DNA of 11,124 bases from Xenorhabdus eapokensis (GCF_001908105.1 NZ_MKGQ01000033.1:18814-29937), one strand, 5' to 3'; counted from the first letter of the stretch, positions 1-9,280 are shown. Notes: generated by a model from the sequence alone, not told the origin. Numbers and translations are program-made.

Positions 1-59
1 CAGTCCATTTTGGGATTTTTTTTGATTTGGCGATTAATCAGATCGCAAAAATTGGACTG
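1..59. repeat. Imperfect inverted repeat, AT-rich
   Basis: The arm CAGTCCATTTTG (1-12) is mirrored by CAAAAATTGGACTG (46-59). They pair through CAGTCCA and the T/A run, with two unpaired bases. The spacer is AT-rich and has a T8 run and a smaller TGATT/AATCA pair. The sequence could be a transcribed hairpin from a gene to the left, or the ends of a short mobile repeat. No target-site duplication can be judged because the window starts at the left arm. Its nature is unknown. Confidence 0.5.
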
Positions 60-306
60 AGTTCCCTCCAAGTGATCTACTATTTTGAAAGCTTATTTAT
101 AAACAACATGCATGAATTTATGACCTATATTAACAGGCTTTAACATGCAACATTAAAATAAGCAAAAACATGCGTTAGATCACGTTTTACAGGCAAAATC
201 CGACGAAACCCGTATCCATATCAAATTTGCCTCCTGCGCTCTTCGCTATAATTAAACCATATAAAGAATAGTAGATTGACTCCCACTCAAACAATGGAGA
301 AGAGCA
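60..306. promoter_or_regulatory. frd upstream control region (non-coding)
   Basis: No credible gene is visible between the inverted repeat and frdA. The stretch is AT-rich and contains three copies of AACATGC (105-111, 142-148, 167-173). It also holds an imperfect dyad with AAAAC arms at 165-188 (AAAACATG, 8-base spacer, CACGTTTT). In E. coli this interval lies between the divergent epmA gene and frdA and carries FNR- and NarL-dependent control. No epmA start is recognisable here, so the neighbour must lie farther left or be different. Confidence 0.5.
211..252 (+). promoter_or_regulatory. Probable frdA promoter with degenerate FNR-like site
   Basis: A perfect -10 hexamer TATAAT is at 247-252, predicting a start near A259. 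No good -35 hexamer is present. CGTATCCATATCAA (211-224) has a perfect right FNR half-site (ATCAA) and a poor left half-site (CGTAT against TTGAT). Its centre at 217.5 is 41.5 bases upstream of the predicted start, the usual class II FNR position, and a weak -35 is typical of such promoters. FNR control of frd is established in E. coli. Here the -10 is seen and the FNR site is inferred from spacing and one half-site. Confidence 0.45.
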
Positions 307-2103
307 GTGCAAACCTTCAATGTTGACCTCGCGATTATCGGAGCCGGTGGTGCAGGGCTACGAGCTGCCATCGCTGCTGCTGAAGCTAATCCTCAGCTCA
401 AAATCGCCTTACTCTCAAAAGTTTACCCTATGCGTAGCCATACGGTGGCCGCAGAAGGCGGATCGGCCGCAGTCACTCAATCACACGATTCCTATGATTT
501 TCACTTCAATGACACTGTATCCGGTGGTGACTGGCTGTGTGAGCAAGATGTGGTTGAGTATTTTGTCAAGCATTGTCCAACAGAAATGATCCAACTGGAA
601 CAGTGGGGCTGCCCGTGGAGCCGCAAGGATGACGGTTCCGTGAACGTCCGTCGTTTCGGGGGCATGAAAATTGAGCGCACATGGTTTGCCGCCGATAAGA
701 CCGGTTTCCATATGCTCCATACACTGTTCCAGACTTCACTCAAGTATCCACAAATCCAGCGCTTTGATGAGCATTTTGTCCTCGATATTTTAGTGGATGA
801 AGGACAAGCACGCGGATTAGTTGCACTAAATATGATGGAAGGAACGAAAGTGCAAATCCGCGCCAATGCGGTCATTATGGCGACTGGCGGTGCCGGACGT
901 GTATACCGTTACAATACCAATGGCGGCATTGTCACAGGGGATGGCATGGGTATTGCGTTCCGTCACGGCATACCATTACGCGATATGGAATTTGTGCAAT
1001 ATCACCCCACCGGCCTGCCGGGTTCCGGTATTTTGATGACCGAAGGCTGTCGTGGGGAAGGCGGGATTCTGGTGAACAAAGATGGCTATCGTTATCTACA
1101 GGATTATGGCTTAGGGCCAGAAACGCCACTTGGACACCCTGAAAACAAATATATGGAATTAGGCCCACGTGACAAAGTCTCCCAAGCGTTCTGGCACGAG
1201 TGGCGGGCAGGCCGCACCATCGCCACTTCACGTGGTGATGTCGTGCATCTGGATTTGCGTCATTTGGGCGAGAAAAAACTGCTCGAACGTCTGCCATTTA
1301 TCTGTGAGCTGGCAAAAGCGTATGTCGGTGTTGATCCGGTCAAAGAACCCATCCCTGTTCGTCCAACTGCACATTACACTATGGGCGGAATCGAAACGAA
1401 TCAACAGTGTGAAACGCGCATCAAGGGATTGTTCGCCATCGGTGAATGCGCTTCCGTTGGCCTGCATGGCGCAAACCGCCTCGGCTCTAACTCGCTGGCT
1501 GAATTAGTTGTCTTTGGCCGCCTGGCGGGCGAAGAAGCAGTCAAACATATCCAGCAAGTGAAACCCGTCAATAATAGCGCATTGGACGCCCAATCTCGTG
1601 ATGTGGAAGATAAACTCAATAAGTTGCTGAATCAGAAAGGCGGCGAAAACTGGGCGAAAATCCGCGATGAACTGGGCACGTCAATGGAAGAAGGCTGCGG
1701 AATTTATCGTACACCAGCGCTGATGCAGAAAACTATCGATAAAATTGCTGAACTGAAAGAACGCTTCAAACATATCGAAATTAGCGACCGTTCCAGTGTA
1801 TTCAATACCGATCTGCTCTACACCATTGAATTAGGATTTGGTTTAGATGTTGCTGAATGTATGGCGCATTCCGCCATACATCGCAAAGAATCCCGTGGCG
1901 CCCACCAGCGCCTTGATGAAGGCTGTACCGAACGTGATGATGAGAATTTCCTGAAACATACACTGGCATTCTATAACCCAGAAGGTGCCCCGCGTCTGGA
2001 ATACAGTGAAGTGAAGATCACTAAATCTCAACCAGCGAAACGGGTCTATGGGGGGGAAGCGGCTGCACAAGAGCAGAAACAGAAGGAGCAAGCGAATGGC
2101 TGA
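307..2103 (+). CDS. frdA: Fumarate reductase flavoprotein subunit FrdA
   Basis: FrdA is the catalytic subunit that reduces fumarate to succinate at the inner face of the cytoplasmic membrane during anaerobic respiration. The 598-residue protein is close to the 602 of E. coli. It has the FAD-binding GAGGAG motif at 12-17, and the SHTVAAEGG segment places His45 as the residue that carries covalent FAD. Substrate-site segments [21 protein letters not shown] (written HPTG...TEGCRGEGG), HYTMGG and [11 protein letters not shown] are all present. The start is GTG, as in E. coli, with GGAGA at 296-300 six bases ahead. The C-terminal 20 residues are a low-complexity Ala/Gln/Lys tail. The stop overlaps frdB by 8 bases, so the two subunits are probably translationally coupled. 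Nothing looks broken. Confidence 0.98.
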   Translation: MQTFNVDLAIIGAGGAGLRAAIAAAEANPQLKIALLSKVYPMRSHTVAAEGGSAAVTQSHDSYDFHFNDTVSGGDWLCEQDVVEYFVKHCPTEMIQLEQWGCPWSRKDDGSVNVRRFGGMKIERTWFAADKTGFHMLHTLFQTSLKYPQIQRFDEHFVLDILVDEGQARGLVALNMMEGTKVQIRANAVIMATGGAGRVYRYNTNGGIVTGDGMGIAFRHGIPLRDMEFVQYHPTGLPGSGILMTEGCRGEGGILVNKDGYRYLQDYGLGPETPLGHPENKYMELGPRDKVSQAFWHEWRAGRTIATSRGDVVHLDLRHLGEKKLLERLPFICELAKAYVGVDPVKEPIPVRPTAHYTMGGIETNQQCETRIKGLFAIGECASVGLHGANRLGSNSLAELVVFGRLAGEEAVKHIQQVKPVNNSALDAQSRDVEDKLNKLLNQKGGENWAKIRDELGTSMEEGCGIYRTPALMQKTIDKIAELKERFKHIEISDRSSVFNTDLLYTIELGFGLDVAECMAHSAIHRKESRGAHQRLDEGCTERDDENFLKHTLAFYNPEGAPRLEYSEVKITKSQPAKRVYGGEAAAQEQKQKEQANG

Positions 2104-2830
2104 GATGAACAATCTGAAAATGGAAGTCATGCGCTATAACCCGGAAATTGACAGTGAACCCCATTTCGTCACTTATGAAGTGCCTTACGATGAGCAAACT
2201 TCACTGCTGGATGCATTGGGTTACATCAAGGACAATCTGGCGCCTGATCTCTCTTACCGCTGGTCTTGCCGCATGGCAATCTGTGGTTCCTGCGGCATGA
2301 TGGTAAACCGTGTACCGAAACTGGCCTGTAAAACGTTCCTGCGCGATTATGCTCAAGGAATGAAAGTCGAAGCACTCGGTAATTTCCCCATTGAGCGGGA
2401 TTTAGTTGTGGATATGACTCACTTTATTGAGAGCCTGGAAGCTATCAAGCCTTATATTATTGGCAATGATCGTAAACCCGCCGATGGCCCGAATGTGCAG
2501 ACACCTGCCCAGATGGCAAAATATCATCAGTTTTCCGGTTGTATCAACTGTGGCCTGTGCTATGCCGCCTGCCCCCAATTTGGCCTGAATCCTGAGTTCA
2601 TTGGGCCTGCCGCGGTCACACTGGCACATCGCTATAACCTTGATAACCGCGACCACGGCAAGAAAGAACGCATGCCACAAATCAACAGCGATAATGGCGT
2701 CTGGTCTTGTACTTTTGTCGGTTACTGCTCCGAAGTGTGCCCGAAACATGTTGATCCTGCCGGTGCAATTCAGCAGAGCAAGGCAGAAAGCACCAAGGAT
2801 TTCCTTATCTCCATGCTGAAACCACAATAA
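2096..2830 (+). CDS. frdB: Fumarate reductase iron-sulfur subunit FrdB
   Basis: FrdB passes electrons from the membrane quinol site to FAD in FrdA through three iron-sulfur clusters. Starting at the ATG at 2096 gives MAEMNNLK and 244 residues, the same length as E. coli FrdB. An upstream in-frame start exists at 2048 but lies inside frdA and lacks homology, so 2096 is chosen; AAGGAG at 2083-2088 is its ribosome site. Cys58, Cys63, Cys66 and Cys78 fit the [2Fe-2S] cluster. Cys149, Cys152, Cys155 and Cys159, with Cys205, Cys211 and Cys215, fit the [4Fe-4S] and [3Fe-4S] clusters. The [13 protein letters not shown] linker between the two domains is intact. Confidence 0.98.
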   Translation: MAEMNNLKMEVMRYNPEIDSEPHFVTYEVPYDEQTSLLDALGYIKDNLAPDLSYRWSCRMAICGSCGMMVNRVPKLACKTFLRDYAQGMKVEALGNFPIERDLVVDMTHFIESLEAIKPYIIGNDRKPADGPNVQTPAQMAKYHQFSGCINCGLCYAACPQFGLNPEFIGPAAVTLAHRYNLDNRDHGKKERMPQINSDNGVWSCTFVGYCSEVCPKHVDPAGAIQQSKAESTKDFLISMLKPQ

Positions 2831-2844
2831 GGGAGGAGAGAGTA

Positions 2845-3240
2845 ATGACGACAAAACGTAAGCCTTATGTGCGCGGTATGGAATCTCATTGGTGGCGTAA
2901 ACTGGGTTTTTATCGCTTCTATATGTTGCGTGAAGGAACCGCTATTCCCACCATTTGGTTCAGTATTTTGATACTTTACGGTCTGTTTGCCCTGAAAAGT
3001 GACCCTGAAAGCTGGGCGGGATTTGTCTCTTTTCTGCAAAACCCGCTGGTGCTGCTGATTAATATCATCACTTTGCTGGCTACATTACTGCATACCAAAA
3101 CCTGGTTTGAGCTGGCTCCCAAGGCACTGAATATCATCGTCAAGAATGAGAAAATGTCACCAGGGCCGATTATCAAGCTGCTATGGGCAATCACGATTAT
3201 TGCCACCGCCGTCATTCTCGACATAGCACTGTTTTTCTAA
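2845..3240 (+). CDS. frdC: Fumarate reductase membrane anchor FrdC
   Basis: FrdC is one of two membrane anchors that attach FrdAB to the inner membrane and form the menaquinol-binding sites. The 131 residues equal the E. coli length. Three hydrophobic segments can be seen, roughly residues 31-50, 66-86 and 107-130. The N-terminal [10 protein letters not shown], the [10 protein letters not shown] segment with Glu30 (the quinone-site glutamate of E. coli FrdC) and [14 protein letters not shown] are retained. It follows frdB by 14 bases, with a strong GGGAGGAG ribosome site at 2831-2838. It is the third gene of the operon. Confidence 0.97.
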   Translation: MTTKRKPYVRGMESHWWRKLGFYRFYMLREGTAIPTIWFSILILYGLFALKSDPESWAGFVSFLQNPLVLLINIITLLATLLHTKTWFELAPKALNIIVKNEKMSPGPIIKLLWAITIIATAVILDIALFF

Positions 3241-3256
3241 CCCGAAGGAGGATCTG

Positions 3257-3610
3257 ATGAATCAAGTCCCTAAACGTTCCGATGAACCGATTTTCTGGGG
3301 TCTGTTTGGTGCCGGTGGTATGTGGAGCGCGATTGTTGGGCCAGCAATTATTCTGCTATTGGGGATCTTACTGCCACTAGGGTTAGCCCCAGAAGCACTT
3401 TCTTATGAACGTATCCTGACATTTTGCCAGAGTTTTATTGGCCGCATCTTTTTACTGCTGATGATTAGCCTGCCTTTATGGTGTGGTTTACATCGCCTGC
3501 ATCATGGTATGCACGATCTGCAAGTCCATATTCCCGCCAGTAAATGGGTATTTTATGGGGCAGCCGCGATTTTAACTGTTATTGCTCTGATTGGGGTTTT
3601 TACCCTGTAA
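3257..3610 (+). CDS. frdD: Fumarate reductase membrane anchor FrdD
   Basis: FrdD is the second membrane anchor of quinol:fumarate reductase. Its 117 residues compare with 119 in E. coli. Three transmembrane segments are visible at about 22-43, 58-78 and 96-117. The [14 protein letters not shown] start and the [12 protein letters not shown] loop are typical of the family. It lies 16 bases after frdC, with the ribosome site GAAGGAGG just upstream. In E. coli the end of frdD carries the ampC promoter and is followed by ampC. Here the next gene is an unrelated receptor on the other strand, so that arrangement is absent. Confidence 0.97.
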   Translation: MNQVPKRSDEPIFWGLFGAGGMWSAIVGPAIILLLGILLPLGLAPEALSYERILTFCQSFIGRIFLLLMISLPLWCGLHRLHHGMHDLQVHIPASKWVFYGAAAILTVIALIGVFTL

Positions 3611-3624
3611 TTACGCTATTCTGG

Positions 3625-3655
3625 AAAAAGTCTGCGGATAAACCGCAGACTTGTT
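3625..3655 (-). terminator. Intrinsic terminator between convergent frdD and TonB receptor
   Basis: A perfect 10-bp stem (3628-3637 with 3643-3652, AAGTCTGCGG/CCGCAGACTT) encloses a 5-base loop. Read on the minus strand it is followed by a T run, the classic layout for ending the receptor transcript. Read on the plus strand it is followed only by TTGTTA, so it may also end frdABCD, but less efficiently. It lies 15 bases after the frdD stop and 35 bases beyond the receptor stop. Confidence 0.8.
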
Positions 3656-3689
3656 ACGAAAGGTATTTGAAACCTTTAAGATATGTTGA

Positions 3690-5780
3690 TTAGAACTTAT
3701 AAGAAATTGTCGCTTTATATGTGCGGCCTTTCTCTTCTTGTCCTTGGTAACTCTTCAAATAGTAAGAATGTTCGTTGTGACGTTTGTCGAAGACATTATC
3801 AATACCAAACTGGAGTTCGGTATTTTTGAATGCTCCGGTTTTTGGCGCCCAAGAGACATACATATTACTTACACCATATCCCTGTTTATGTATATCGACA
3901 ATAATGGCTTCTTTCTTATCATTTGTGTCTTTACCCTTTGAGTTCTTTGACAGAACAAAGCGGGTATTCCAGCCGAGTTCAATATCTGTTTTATCAAACA
4001 GATAACTACCACCTACAGTGATAGAATCACCCACTGACGGTTCAAACTCTAACCCTCTGGTAAAGGATTTATCAAGCAACTCATTACCTTCAATAATCTT
4101 GTTATTGACTTTGGCATAAGTGGCTTTTAAAGATAAATTATCCAATTTATAGCCAGTCGCTAATTCAAACCCTTGCAGTCTGGCTTTCGGGATATTATGT
4201 AATTCATTTTTGGCTAAAGTTGTAGACAGGTTTTTAAAGTTTGTTTGGAATACTTTACCTGATACAACCAGCGAGTCATTGTCAGCAAAGACACTAGGAT
4301 AAGTACCTGCTAATCCTGTTTCCAGGTTGTAACCGGTTGTGGCTTTCAGGTTATTGCTATGATTAGATATCCCCATCAGCTCTTTGCCCAATGGACCTCT
4401 AAAGAGTTCGGTATAATTGGCAAATAATGTTGTGGATGCCCCAAGCTCGTATTTCAAACCGAGTGCTTTTGAGAAGCGAGCATAAGTTCTCTCAAACGAT
4501 TCATTCTGTTTATTAATCGTATGATATTTATAGTGATCCCATCTGATACCCGGTATGACATGAAAATCAGCAAGCTGGATATCATCCTCTAAGTAAACGG
4601 ATGATGAGTTTGCTTTTTCAATTTCTTTTTTATAAGCATTTTCATCGACATCTGTGTATCTCATTCTGGTATCAAAATATTCATATCCATAGGTTAAAGC
4701 GTGGGCTAACTTCTGGGTATCAAAACTAGAGGTATTACGAACCTTAATACCTTGGGTTTCAACAATACTATTGAATCCTTGACCTTTACCGTTTGCAGGC
4801 TTCATATGGGTAGAGGTTTGTTCAGTATGATAAGCGGATAATTTTAAATCAATAAAGTCATTATCGACTGGCGCATACCCATAAGTGATATTATGGGTAT
4901 CGCGATCGATAGCATACTTCGCTTTCTTTCCTTTATTTACACCCTGACCAAAATTTAACCTAAAATTAGTTTCTGCATCATTTTTATAATGTTCTTTTGA
5001 TACATTAATATACTGCTCATCTGTCAGATTAAATTTCGCTTTTAATAAGTAATTGAATAATCTTCCATCGGTCGGAATTGAGTCTCGACCACGATTATCT
5101 CTGCCAGATTCAGAATCATGCATATTGCGATGGGTAAAATAACCTAATAAATCAGCAGCACCCAATCGACCATAGGCCGCTAAGGATTGTTGGAATTCAG
5201 AACCATTGCTGGAGTAGTTTAATTTTCCTTTAGCGCCAAATAATTGGCCTGGTTCCAGCAAATCGCCTGCATCAACGGTCTCAAATTTTAATGCACCACC
5301 AATAGCACCAGTGTCGTAGGTAATACTGTTACTACCGACTTTGATATCAACTTGCTTTAGCATTTCAGGATCGATGCCGTAATTTCCTGAATGGTGGAAG
5401 TGATATCCTTCTTGCCTTGCGCCATCAATCGTCACGTTGATGAATTGATCATCCATGCCACGAATTTTGAAGCGTTGCCCTAAAGCGCTGGGGTGACCGG
5501 CTTGTACACCCGGTACATTTTTTAAAATCTCACCGACACTTTGTGCTTGTTTAACCCTGATTTCATTACGACTGACTTTTCTATCTTCTGGCGAAGATTG
5601 AGCATTATTATCCGCAATAACAACCAGTGTATCACCAGTGTTAGCCGATTTTTTAGTCGAGCTTTCAACATTTGCAAATGCGTTGGTAGAGATAGCGACT
5701 GTCAGCATAGATGCGGACATCAAAGGAACACACAGGCCACTTTTCGCCAGGCTAGCGTAAATTTTGGTAATTTTAGACAT
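3690..5780 (-). CDS. TonB-dependent outer-membrane receptor, heme/siderophore type
   Basis: This is a complete 696-residue outer-membrane transporter driven by TonB. A signal peptide (residues 1-36, cleavage after AFA) is followed by a TonB box DTLVVIA (50-56). The plug runs to about residue 172 and holds LKNVPGVQAG, RFKIRGMDDQFINVTIDGAR (written RFKIRG...VTIDGAR) and TGAIGGALKFETVDAGDLL. The rest is a 22-strand-type barrel ending in ATISYKF with terminal Phe. The motif GYHFHHSGNYGIDPEMLKQV (127-130 are HFHH) resembles plugs of heme-receptor and FetA/FrpB-like families. Substrate is not determinable; heme or a catecholate siderophore are the best guesses. No strong ribosome site precedes the ATG, but the signal peptide supports the start. 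Base composition is visibly more AT-rich than the flanking frd genes, which may indicate later acquisition. Confidence 0.9.
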   Translation of the reverse strand: MSKITKIYASLAKSGLCVPLMSASMLTVAISTNAFANVESSTKKSANTGDTLVVIADNNAQSSPEDRKVSRNEIRVKQAQSVGEILKNVPGVQAGHPSALGQRFKIRGMDDQFINVTIDGARQEGYHFHHSGNYGIDPEMLKQVDIKVGSNSITYDTGAIGGALKFETVDAGDLLEPGQLFGAKGKLNYSSNGSEFQQSLAAYGRLGAADLLGYFTHRNMHDSESGRDNRGRDSIPTDGRLFNYLLKAKFNLTDEQYINVSKEHYKNDAETNFRLNFGQGVNKGKKAKYAIDRDTHNITYGYAPVDNDFIDLKLSAYHTEQTSTHMKPANGKGQGFNSIVETQGIKVRNTSSFDTQKLAHALTYGYEYFDTRMRYTDVDENAYKKEIEKANSSSVYLEDDIQLADFHVIPGIRWDHYKYHTINKQNESFERTYARFSKALGLKYELGASTTLFANYTELFRGPLGKELMGISNHSNNLKATTGYNLETGLAGTYPSVFADNDSLVVSGKVFQTNFKNLSTTLAKNELHNIPKARLQGFELATGYKLDNLSLKATYAKVNNKIIEGNELLDKSFTRGLEFEPSVGDSITVGGSYLFDKTDIELGWNTRFVLSKNSKGKDTNDKKEAIIVDIHKQGYGVSNMYVSWAPKTGAFKNTELQFGIDNVFDKRHNEHSYYLKSYQGQEEKGRTYKATISYKF

Positions 5781-5804
5781 TTATTTTCAAGCAAAAATAC
5801 TATT

Positions 5805-5846
5805 GAGAAGCATTATTATTTACATTTCCAAGAGAAATGTAAATAA
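5805..5846. promoter_or_regulatory. Long perfect inverted repeat with overlapping Fur-like box upstream of the receptor
   Basis: TTATTTACATTTC (5816-5828) and GAAATGTAAATAA (5834-5846) are perfect 13-bp inverted arms around a 5-base spacer, 36-66 bases upstream of the receptor ATG. The AT-rich stem and lack of a T run argue against a terminator, so an operator is the simpler reading. On the minus strand 5823-5805 reads GTAAATAATAATGCTTCTC. By hand count it matches the 19-base Fur consensus at 13 positions, overlapping the left arm. Fur control is usual for such receptors. The perfect dyad itself does not match a Fur box and may bind another regulator. Confidence 0.5.
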
Positions 5847-5876
5847 CTTTAAAGACGAGCATGAGGTAATTCATTA

Positions 5877-7655
5877 CTATTCTATGTTAGCCAAGGCACT
5901 TTCTGCATCCTGATAATCCCCTGCATGGGCACAGAACGTGATTTTTCCTGAACGATGGGCATTGATGTGTACCTCCATTTTCATGGCTTCCATCACTGCA
6001 ATCACATCACCTTCGCTGACTTGCTCACCTTCTTTAACCATCCAACAATGCAGGACACCGGAAATAGGGGCTTTTACCTGACGGGGATCTTCTGGCCGTT
6101 TTTCCTTTATGGCAGATGGTGAAGATTGCTGTTCACCCACAGGGGCTAAATGCGCCAATCCCGCCAATAAATCCGATGGCAATCCCAATTCATGCCTGCG
6201 GCCATCGATCTCAATAAACGTGCGAGTCATCTTGTTATCTTCAATAGGAAACTGGCGTAAAGAAACTTCTAGTTCATTCACAAAATCTGTTTCAATCCAG
6301 CGGGTATGGACATTAAATTTATCACCAGAAATAAAATCAGGATGATTCATTACCGCTTGATGGAAAGGCAAGACAGAGGATACGCCTCGGATCTTAAACT
6401 CTTTCAATGCCCGACGTGCCCGAACAATGGCCTGTTCTCTGGTCGCTCCGGTGACAATTAATTTTGCCATTAGTGAATCAAAGGCTGCCGGAATTGTGGA
6501 GCCATTAACCACACCGGAGTCCAAACGAATACCAGGACCAGCAGGTGCGATAAATTCGGTGATTGTGCCAGATGTTGGCAGGAAACCTTTAGCCGCATCT
6601 TCCGCATTAATACGAAATTCAAACGCATGCCCCCTTGGGATAGGTGTTTCCTGAATACTTAATGGATAACCCTCCGCTACCCGCAACTGTTCGATAACCA
6701 AATCAATGCCCGTCGTCTCTTCTGTCACAGGATGTTCCACTTGTAAGCGAGTATTTACTTCCAAGAAAGAGAGTGTGCCATCTGCACTCAGTAAAAACTC
6801 TACTGTGCCTGCTCCCACATAATTGGCTTCTGCACAAATGGCTTTTGCTGACTGATGAATACGTTCCCTTTGTTTCTGAGTTAAAAAGGGCGCAGGCGCT
6901 TCTTCTACCAATTTTTGGTTACGACGTTGCAAAGAGCAGTCACGGGTGCCAAGTACCACAACATTACCCTGTTTATCCGCAATCACTTGTGCCTCAATGT
7001 GACGCGGTTTATCCAAAAATTGCTCAATAAAACATTCGCCACGGCCAAATGCCGCTGTCGCCTCACGTACCGCTGAGTGATAAAGCTCCACAACTTCATC
7101 CATGCGCCAGGCCACTTTTAAGCCTCGGCCACCACCGCCAAAAGCCGCTTTGATGGCAATCGGCAAGCCATGCTGTTCCGCAAAAGCCACAACTTCCTGT
7201 GCGTTTCTGACGGGTTCGGATGTTCCAACAACCAACGGTGCTCCCACTTTCTGGGCTATTTTGCGCGCCTTAACCTTATCTCCCAGCTCATCAATAGTTT
7301 TAGGGTTAGGACCAATCCAAGTTAGGCCAGCATCAATCACGGCCTGAGCAAATTCCGCTCGCTCAGACAAAAAACCGTAACCTGGATGCACCATCGTCGC
7401 TCCAGATCGCTTTGCTACATCCAGCAAACGAGGGATATTGAGATAAGTTTCTGTAGGGCTATTACCTCCCAAAGCATAAGCCTCATCAGCCAATTGAACG
7501 TGTTGTGCGTTGATATCGACATCTGCATAAACGGCAACCGTCTGTACGCCATAATCGCGGCAAGCTCGAATGATCCGAACAGCAATCTCTCCACGGTTGG
7601 CAATCAGCACTTTCTTATTAATATTGTTATTTACATTGTGCACAGTGGTGTTCAT
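5877..7655 (-). CDS. Biotin carboxylase with C-terminal biotinyl (BCCP) domain
   Basis: This 592-residue protein joins the ATP-dependent biotin carboxylase step and the biotin carrier on one chain. After an Asn-rich N-terminus comes [18 protein letters not shown] (14-31). The ATP-grasp glycine loop GGGGRGLKV is at 173-181, [20 protein letters not shown] at 237-256 and the catalytic segment [12 protein letters not shown] at 301-312. The BC domain ends near 460. After a linker the biotinyl domain spans about 518-590 with EAMKM, Lys559 being the biotinylation site. The form resembles alpha subunits of acyl-CoA carboxylases, but no acyl-CoA carboxyltransferase beta subunit is present. The start overlaps the pxpBC stop as ATGA, so it is translationally coupled to the 5-oxoprolinase genes. 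Its partner is probably PxpBC (inference). Housekeeping AccC in enterobacteria is a separate, shorter protein. Confidence 0.93.
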   Translation of the reverse strand: MNTTVHNVNNNINKKVLIANRGEIAVRIIRACRDYGVQTVAVYADVDINAQHVQLADEAYALGGNSPTETYLNIPRLLDVAKRSGATMVHPGYGFLSERAEFAQAVIDAGLTWIGPNPKTIDELGDKVKARKIAQKVGAPLVVGTSEPVRNAQEVVAFAEQHGLPIAIKAAFGGGGRGLKVAWRMDEVVELYHSAVREATAAFGRGECFIEQFLDKPRHIEAQVIADKQGNVVVLGTRDCSLQRRNQKLVEEAPAPFLTQKQRERIHQSAKAICAEANYVGAGTVEFLLSADGTLSFLEVNTRLQVEHPVTEETTGIDLVIEQLRVAEGYPLSIQETPIPRGHAFEFRINAEDAAKGFLPTSGTITEFIAPAGPGIRLDSGVVNGSTIPAAFDSLMAKLIVTGATREQAIVRARRALKEFKIRGVSSVLPFHQAVMNHPDFISGDKFNVHTRWIETDFVNELEVSLRQFPIEDNKMTRTFIEIDGRRHELGLPSDLLAGLAHLAPVGEQQSSPSAIKEKRPEDPRQVKAPISGVLHCWMVKEGEQVSEGDVIAVMEAMKMEVHINAHRSGKITFCAHAGDYQDAESALANIE

Positions 7656-9280
7656 GGCAAATCATTACTCCCTTGAATTTCATGGAATTGGCTGATGGGG
7701 TTGAACCGAATTTTGGCATTAATCGGGATCTGGCCAGCAAGATCGAGATGATAATCGGCGACTGAGGCGATAACCGGATACCCTCCGGTCAATGGATGGT
7801 CAGCTAAAAAGAGTACCGGCTGCCCACTAGCAGGAATTTGTATCGCGCCTGCACATGTTCCTTCGCTAGGTAGTTCTTGTAACTTAATGCGCGATAGTGA
7901 GCACTCACCATTTAGTCTCAAACCAATTCGATTGGATTGAGGTGTTACCTGCCAAATTTGTTTGCTCAATAAGTCGATGGATTCTTGCGTAAACCAATCT
8001 GTCCGAGGGCCAAATATGATATCCAATACCACAATTTCCTCTTTATTTGGCATGTCAAAAGCCGGAGTTTCGGAGACAGATAGCGCTGCGCAGTGAGAGG
8101 TTTTACCAACGGATAATTTATCGTTTATTTTTAACGGAGCAGGTCCAATATTAGACAGAGTGTCAAATGAATGGCTGGATAAGATGGCAGGGATAGTGAA
8201 ACCTCCACGTGCCGATAAATAAGAACGCATACCCGCGACAGGAGTACCTAATGAAATTTCGTCACCATCATTGAGATCGATCGATTGGTAAGCATTCACA
8301 TGGAATATTTCACCCGACGACGTTTTGATTTCTATTGGACATGGCGCTCCCGTCATTGCAATCAGCATCTGCCCATGCGCAATCGCCTTAAATCCGCCCT
8401 GCACGATTTCCAGACAAGCCCGATCAGAGGAATTACCAACAATGCGGTTTGCACTACGCAAGGCACTCTTATCCATTGCCCCAGATGCTGAAATCCCCCA
8501 TGTTGCCTGACCAGTACGCCCCAAATCTTGAAATAAGGTTTGTAATCCCACGGACAAAATTTCCAGATGACAAGAAGCCGCTGAAGTAAGTGTCATGTTA
8601 TTGTCTGACGTTTCAGGCAAGCTAATTTCAGGCGCATCAGTTTCAGGTAAGCTGATTGTAGCGGGGCTGTGCCCAGCATCTCGAAAGTTAACACGATAAC
8701 CTGGTTGCAATAAGGCCGGTGATGGACGGGAGAGATCCCACATACGTTCAGTCGTAATACCGATAATCTGCCATCCTCCGGGACTCGCCTGCGGATAAAT
8801 GCTGCTAAACTCCCCTGCTAAGGCAACGGCTCCCACCGGAATACGTGTTCTGGGGATTTTGCGACGAGGGATATTCCATTGCGAGGTATTCGATACCATA
8901 TAGGCAAACCCAGGAGCAAATCCAGTGAAGGCCACGGTATATTCATTTTCGCTATGTTGCTGAATAACTTCCTGAACTGTACATCCCAATATTTCCGCAA
9001 CCAGCGCAAGATCATCACCATTGTAATGCACAGGAATCTCTATTCTTTTTCCCCTTGCATGACCGCGTTCCTGCAAATCTCGACTACTGATCTCTGCCGC
9101 CAATTGTTGGCTTGAGATTTTTGTCGGCCGAAAACGAATCATCAGCGTTCTCGCCGCTGGAATAATTTCTTCAATCCCCAAAATAGGTGACATATTCAGT
9201 GAATCAAGCAGAGCCAATGTTTCTGCTAATCCACTCAATTCAACCATTATGGTATTGTTATTAACAGGTAAAAAACGCAA
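7652..9280 (-). CDS. Fused 5-oxoprolinase subunits B and C (KipI-KipA / AHS1-AHS2)
   Basis: This 542-residue protein fuses PxpB (KipI, AHS1) and PxpC (KipA, AHS2), two subunits of ATP-dependent 5-oxoprolinase that are also homologous to the carboxyltransferase part of urea carboxylase. The PxpB part (1-200) has [11 protein letters not shown] (118-128), [18 protein letters not shown] (140-157) and YPQASPGGW (162-170). The PxpC part (about 238-535) has [20 protein letters not shown] (250-269) and NRIVGN (278-283). A linker at 207-225 contains the hexapeptide ISLPET twice. The start is TTG: an in-frame TAG lies just upstream, no ATG intervenes, GGGGAG is six bases ahead, and the first strand (RFLPV) matches PxpB N-termini. 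The ATG at 9247 would delete it. It lies 27 bases after pxpA and overlaps the next gene by ATGA. Confidence 0.92.
   Translation of the reverse strand: MRFLPVNNNTIMVELSGLAETLALLDSLNMSPILGIEEIIPAARTLMIRFRPTKISSQQLAAEISSRDLQERGHARGKRIEIPVHYNGDDLALVAEILGCTVQEVIQQHSENEYTVAFTGFAPGFAYMVSNTSQWNIPRRKIPRTRIPVGAVALAGEFSSIYPQASPGGWQIIGITTERMWDLSRPSPALLQPGYRVNFRDAGHSPATISLPETDAPEISLPETSDNNMTLTSAASCHLEILSVGLQTLFQDLGRTGQATWGISASGAMDKSALRSANRIVGNSSDRACLEIVQGGFKAIAHGQMLIAMTGAPCPIEIKTSSGEIFHVNAYQSIDLNDGDEISLGTPVAGMRSYLSARGGFTIPAILSSHSFDTLSNIGPAPLKINDKLSVGKTSHCAALSVSETPAFDMPNKEEIVVLDIIFGPRTDWFTQESIDLLSKQIWQVTPQSNRIGLRLNGECSLSRIKLQELPSEGTCAGAIQIPASGQPVLFLADHPLTGGYPVIASVADYHLDLAGQIPINAKIRFNPISQFHEIQGSNDLP
8610..8657. 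repeat. 30-base-period repeat in the PxpB-PxpC linker
   Basis: Two copies of GTTTCAGGYAAGCTRATT (8610-8627 and 8640-8657) differ at two positions and are exactly 30 bases apart. On the minus strand both encode ISLPET, giving [16 protein letters not shown] between the two fused domains. This looks like a short in-frame duplication that lengthened the linker. Confidence 0.8.

Noticed and set aside
108..143. Tiny reading frame MHEFMTYINRL upstream of frdA
   Set aside because: It has no ribosome site, lies upstream of the predicted transcription start and has no sign of selection.
2048..2095. Earlier start of FrdB inside frdA
   Set aside because: The 16 extra residues are absent from E. coli FrdB; ATG 2096 gives the exact family length and has AAGGAG ahead.
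481..2854. Long reading frames on the strand opposite frdA and frdB
   Set aside because: They are out-of-phase shadows of strongly conserved genes and have no matching ribosome sites or recognisable domains.
3600..3690. ampC promoter and attenuator as in E. coli frdD-ampC
   Set aside because: No ampC follows; the hairpin separates convergent genes and the next gene is on the other strand.
5816..5846. Dyad as an intrinsic terminator of the biotin carboxylase operon
   Set aside because: The stem is almost all A-T and no T run follows it on the minus strand. It may form a hairpin in RNA but does not have the terminator layout.
5866..5877. Short palindrome GTAATTCATTAC at the end of the biotin carboxylase gene
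   Set aside because: Five-base AT-rich arms are expected by chance in such DNA, and it overlaps the stop codon.
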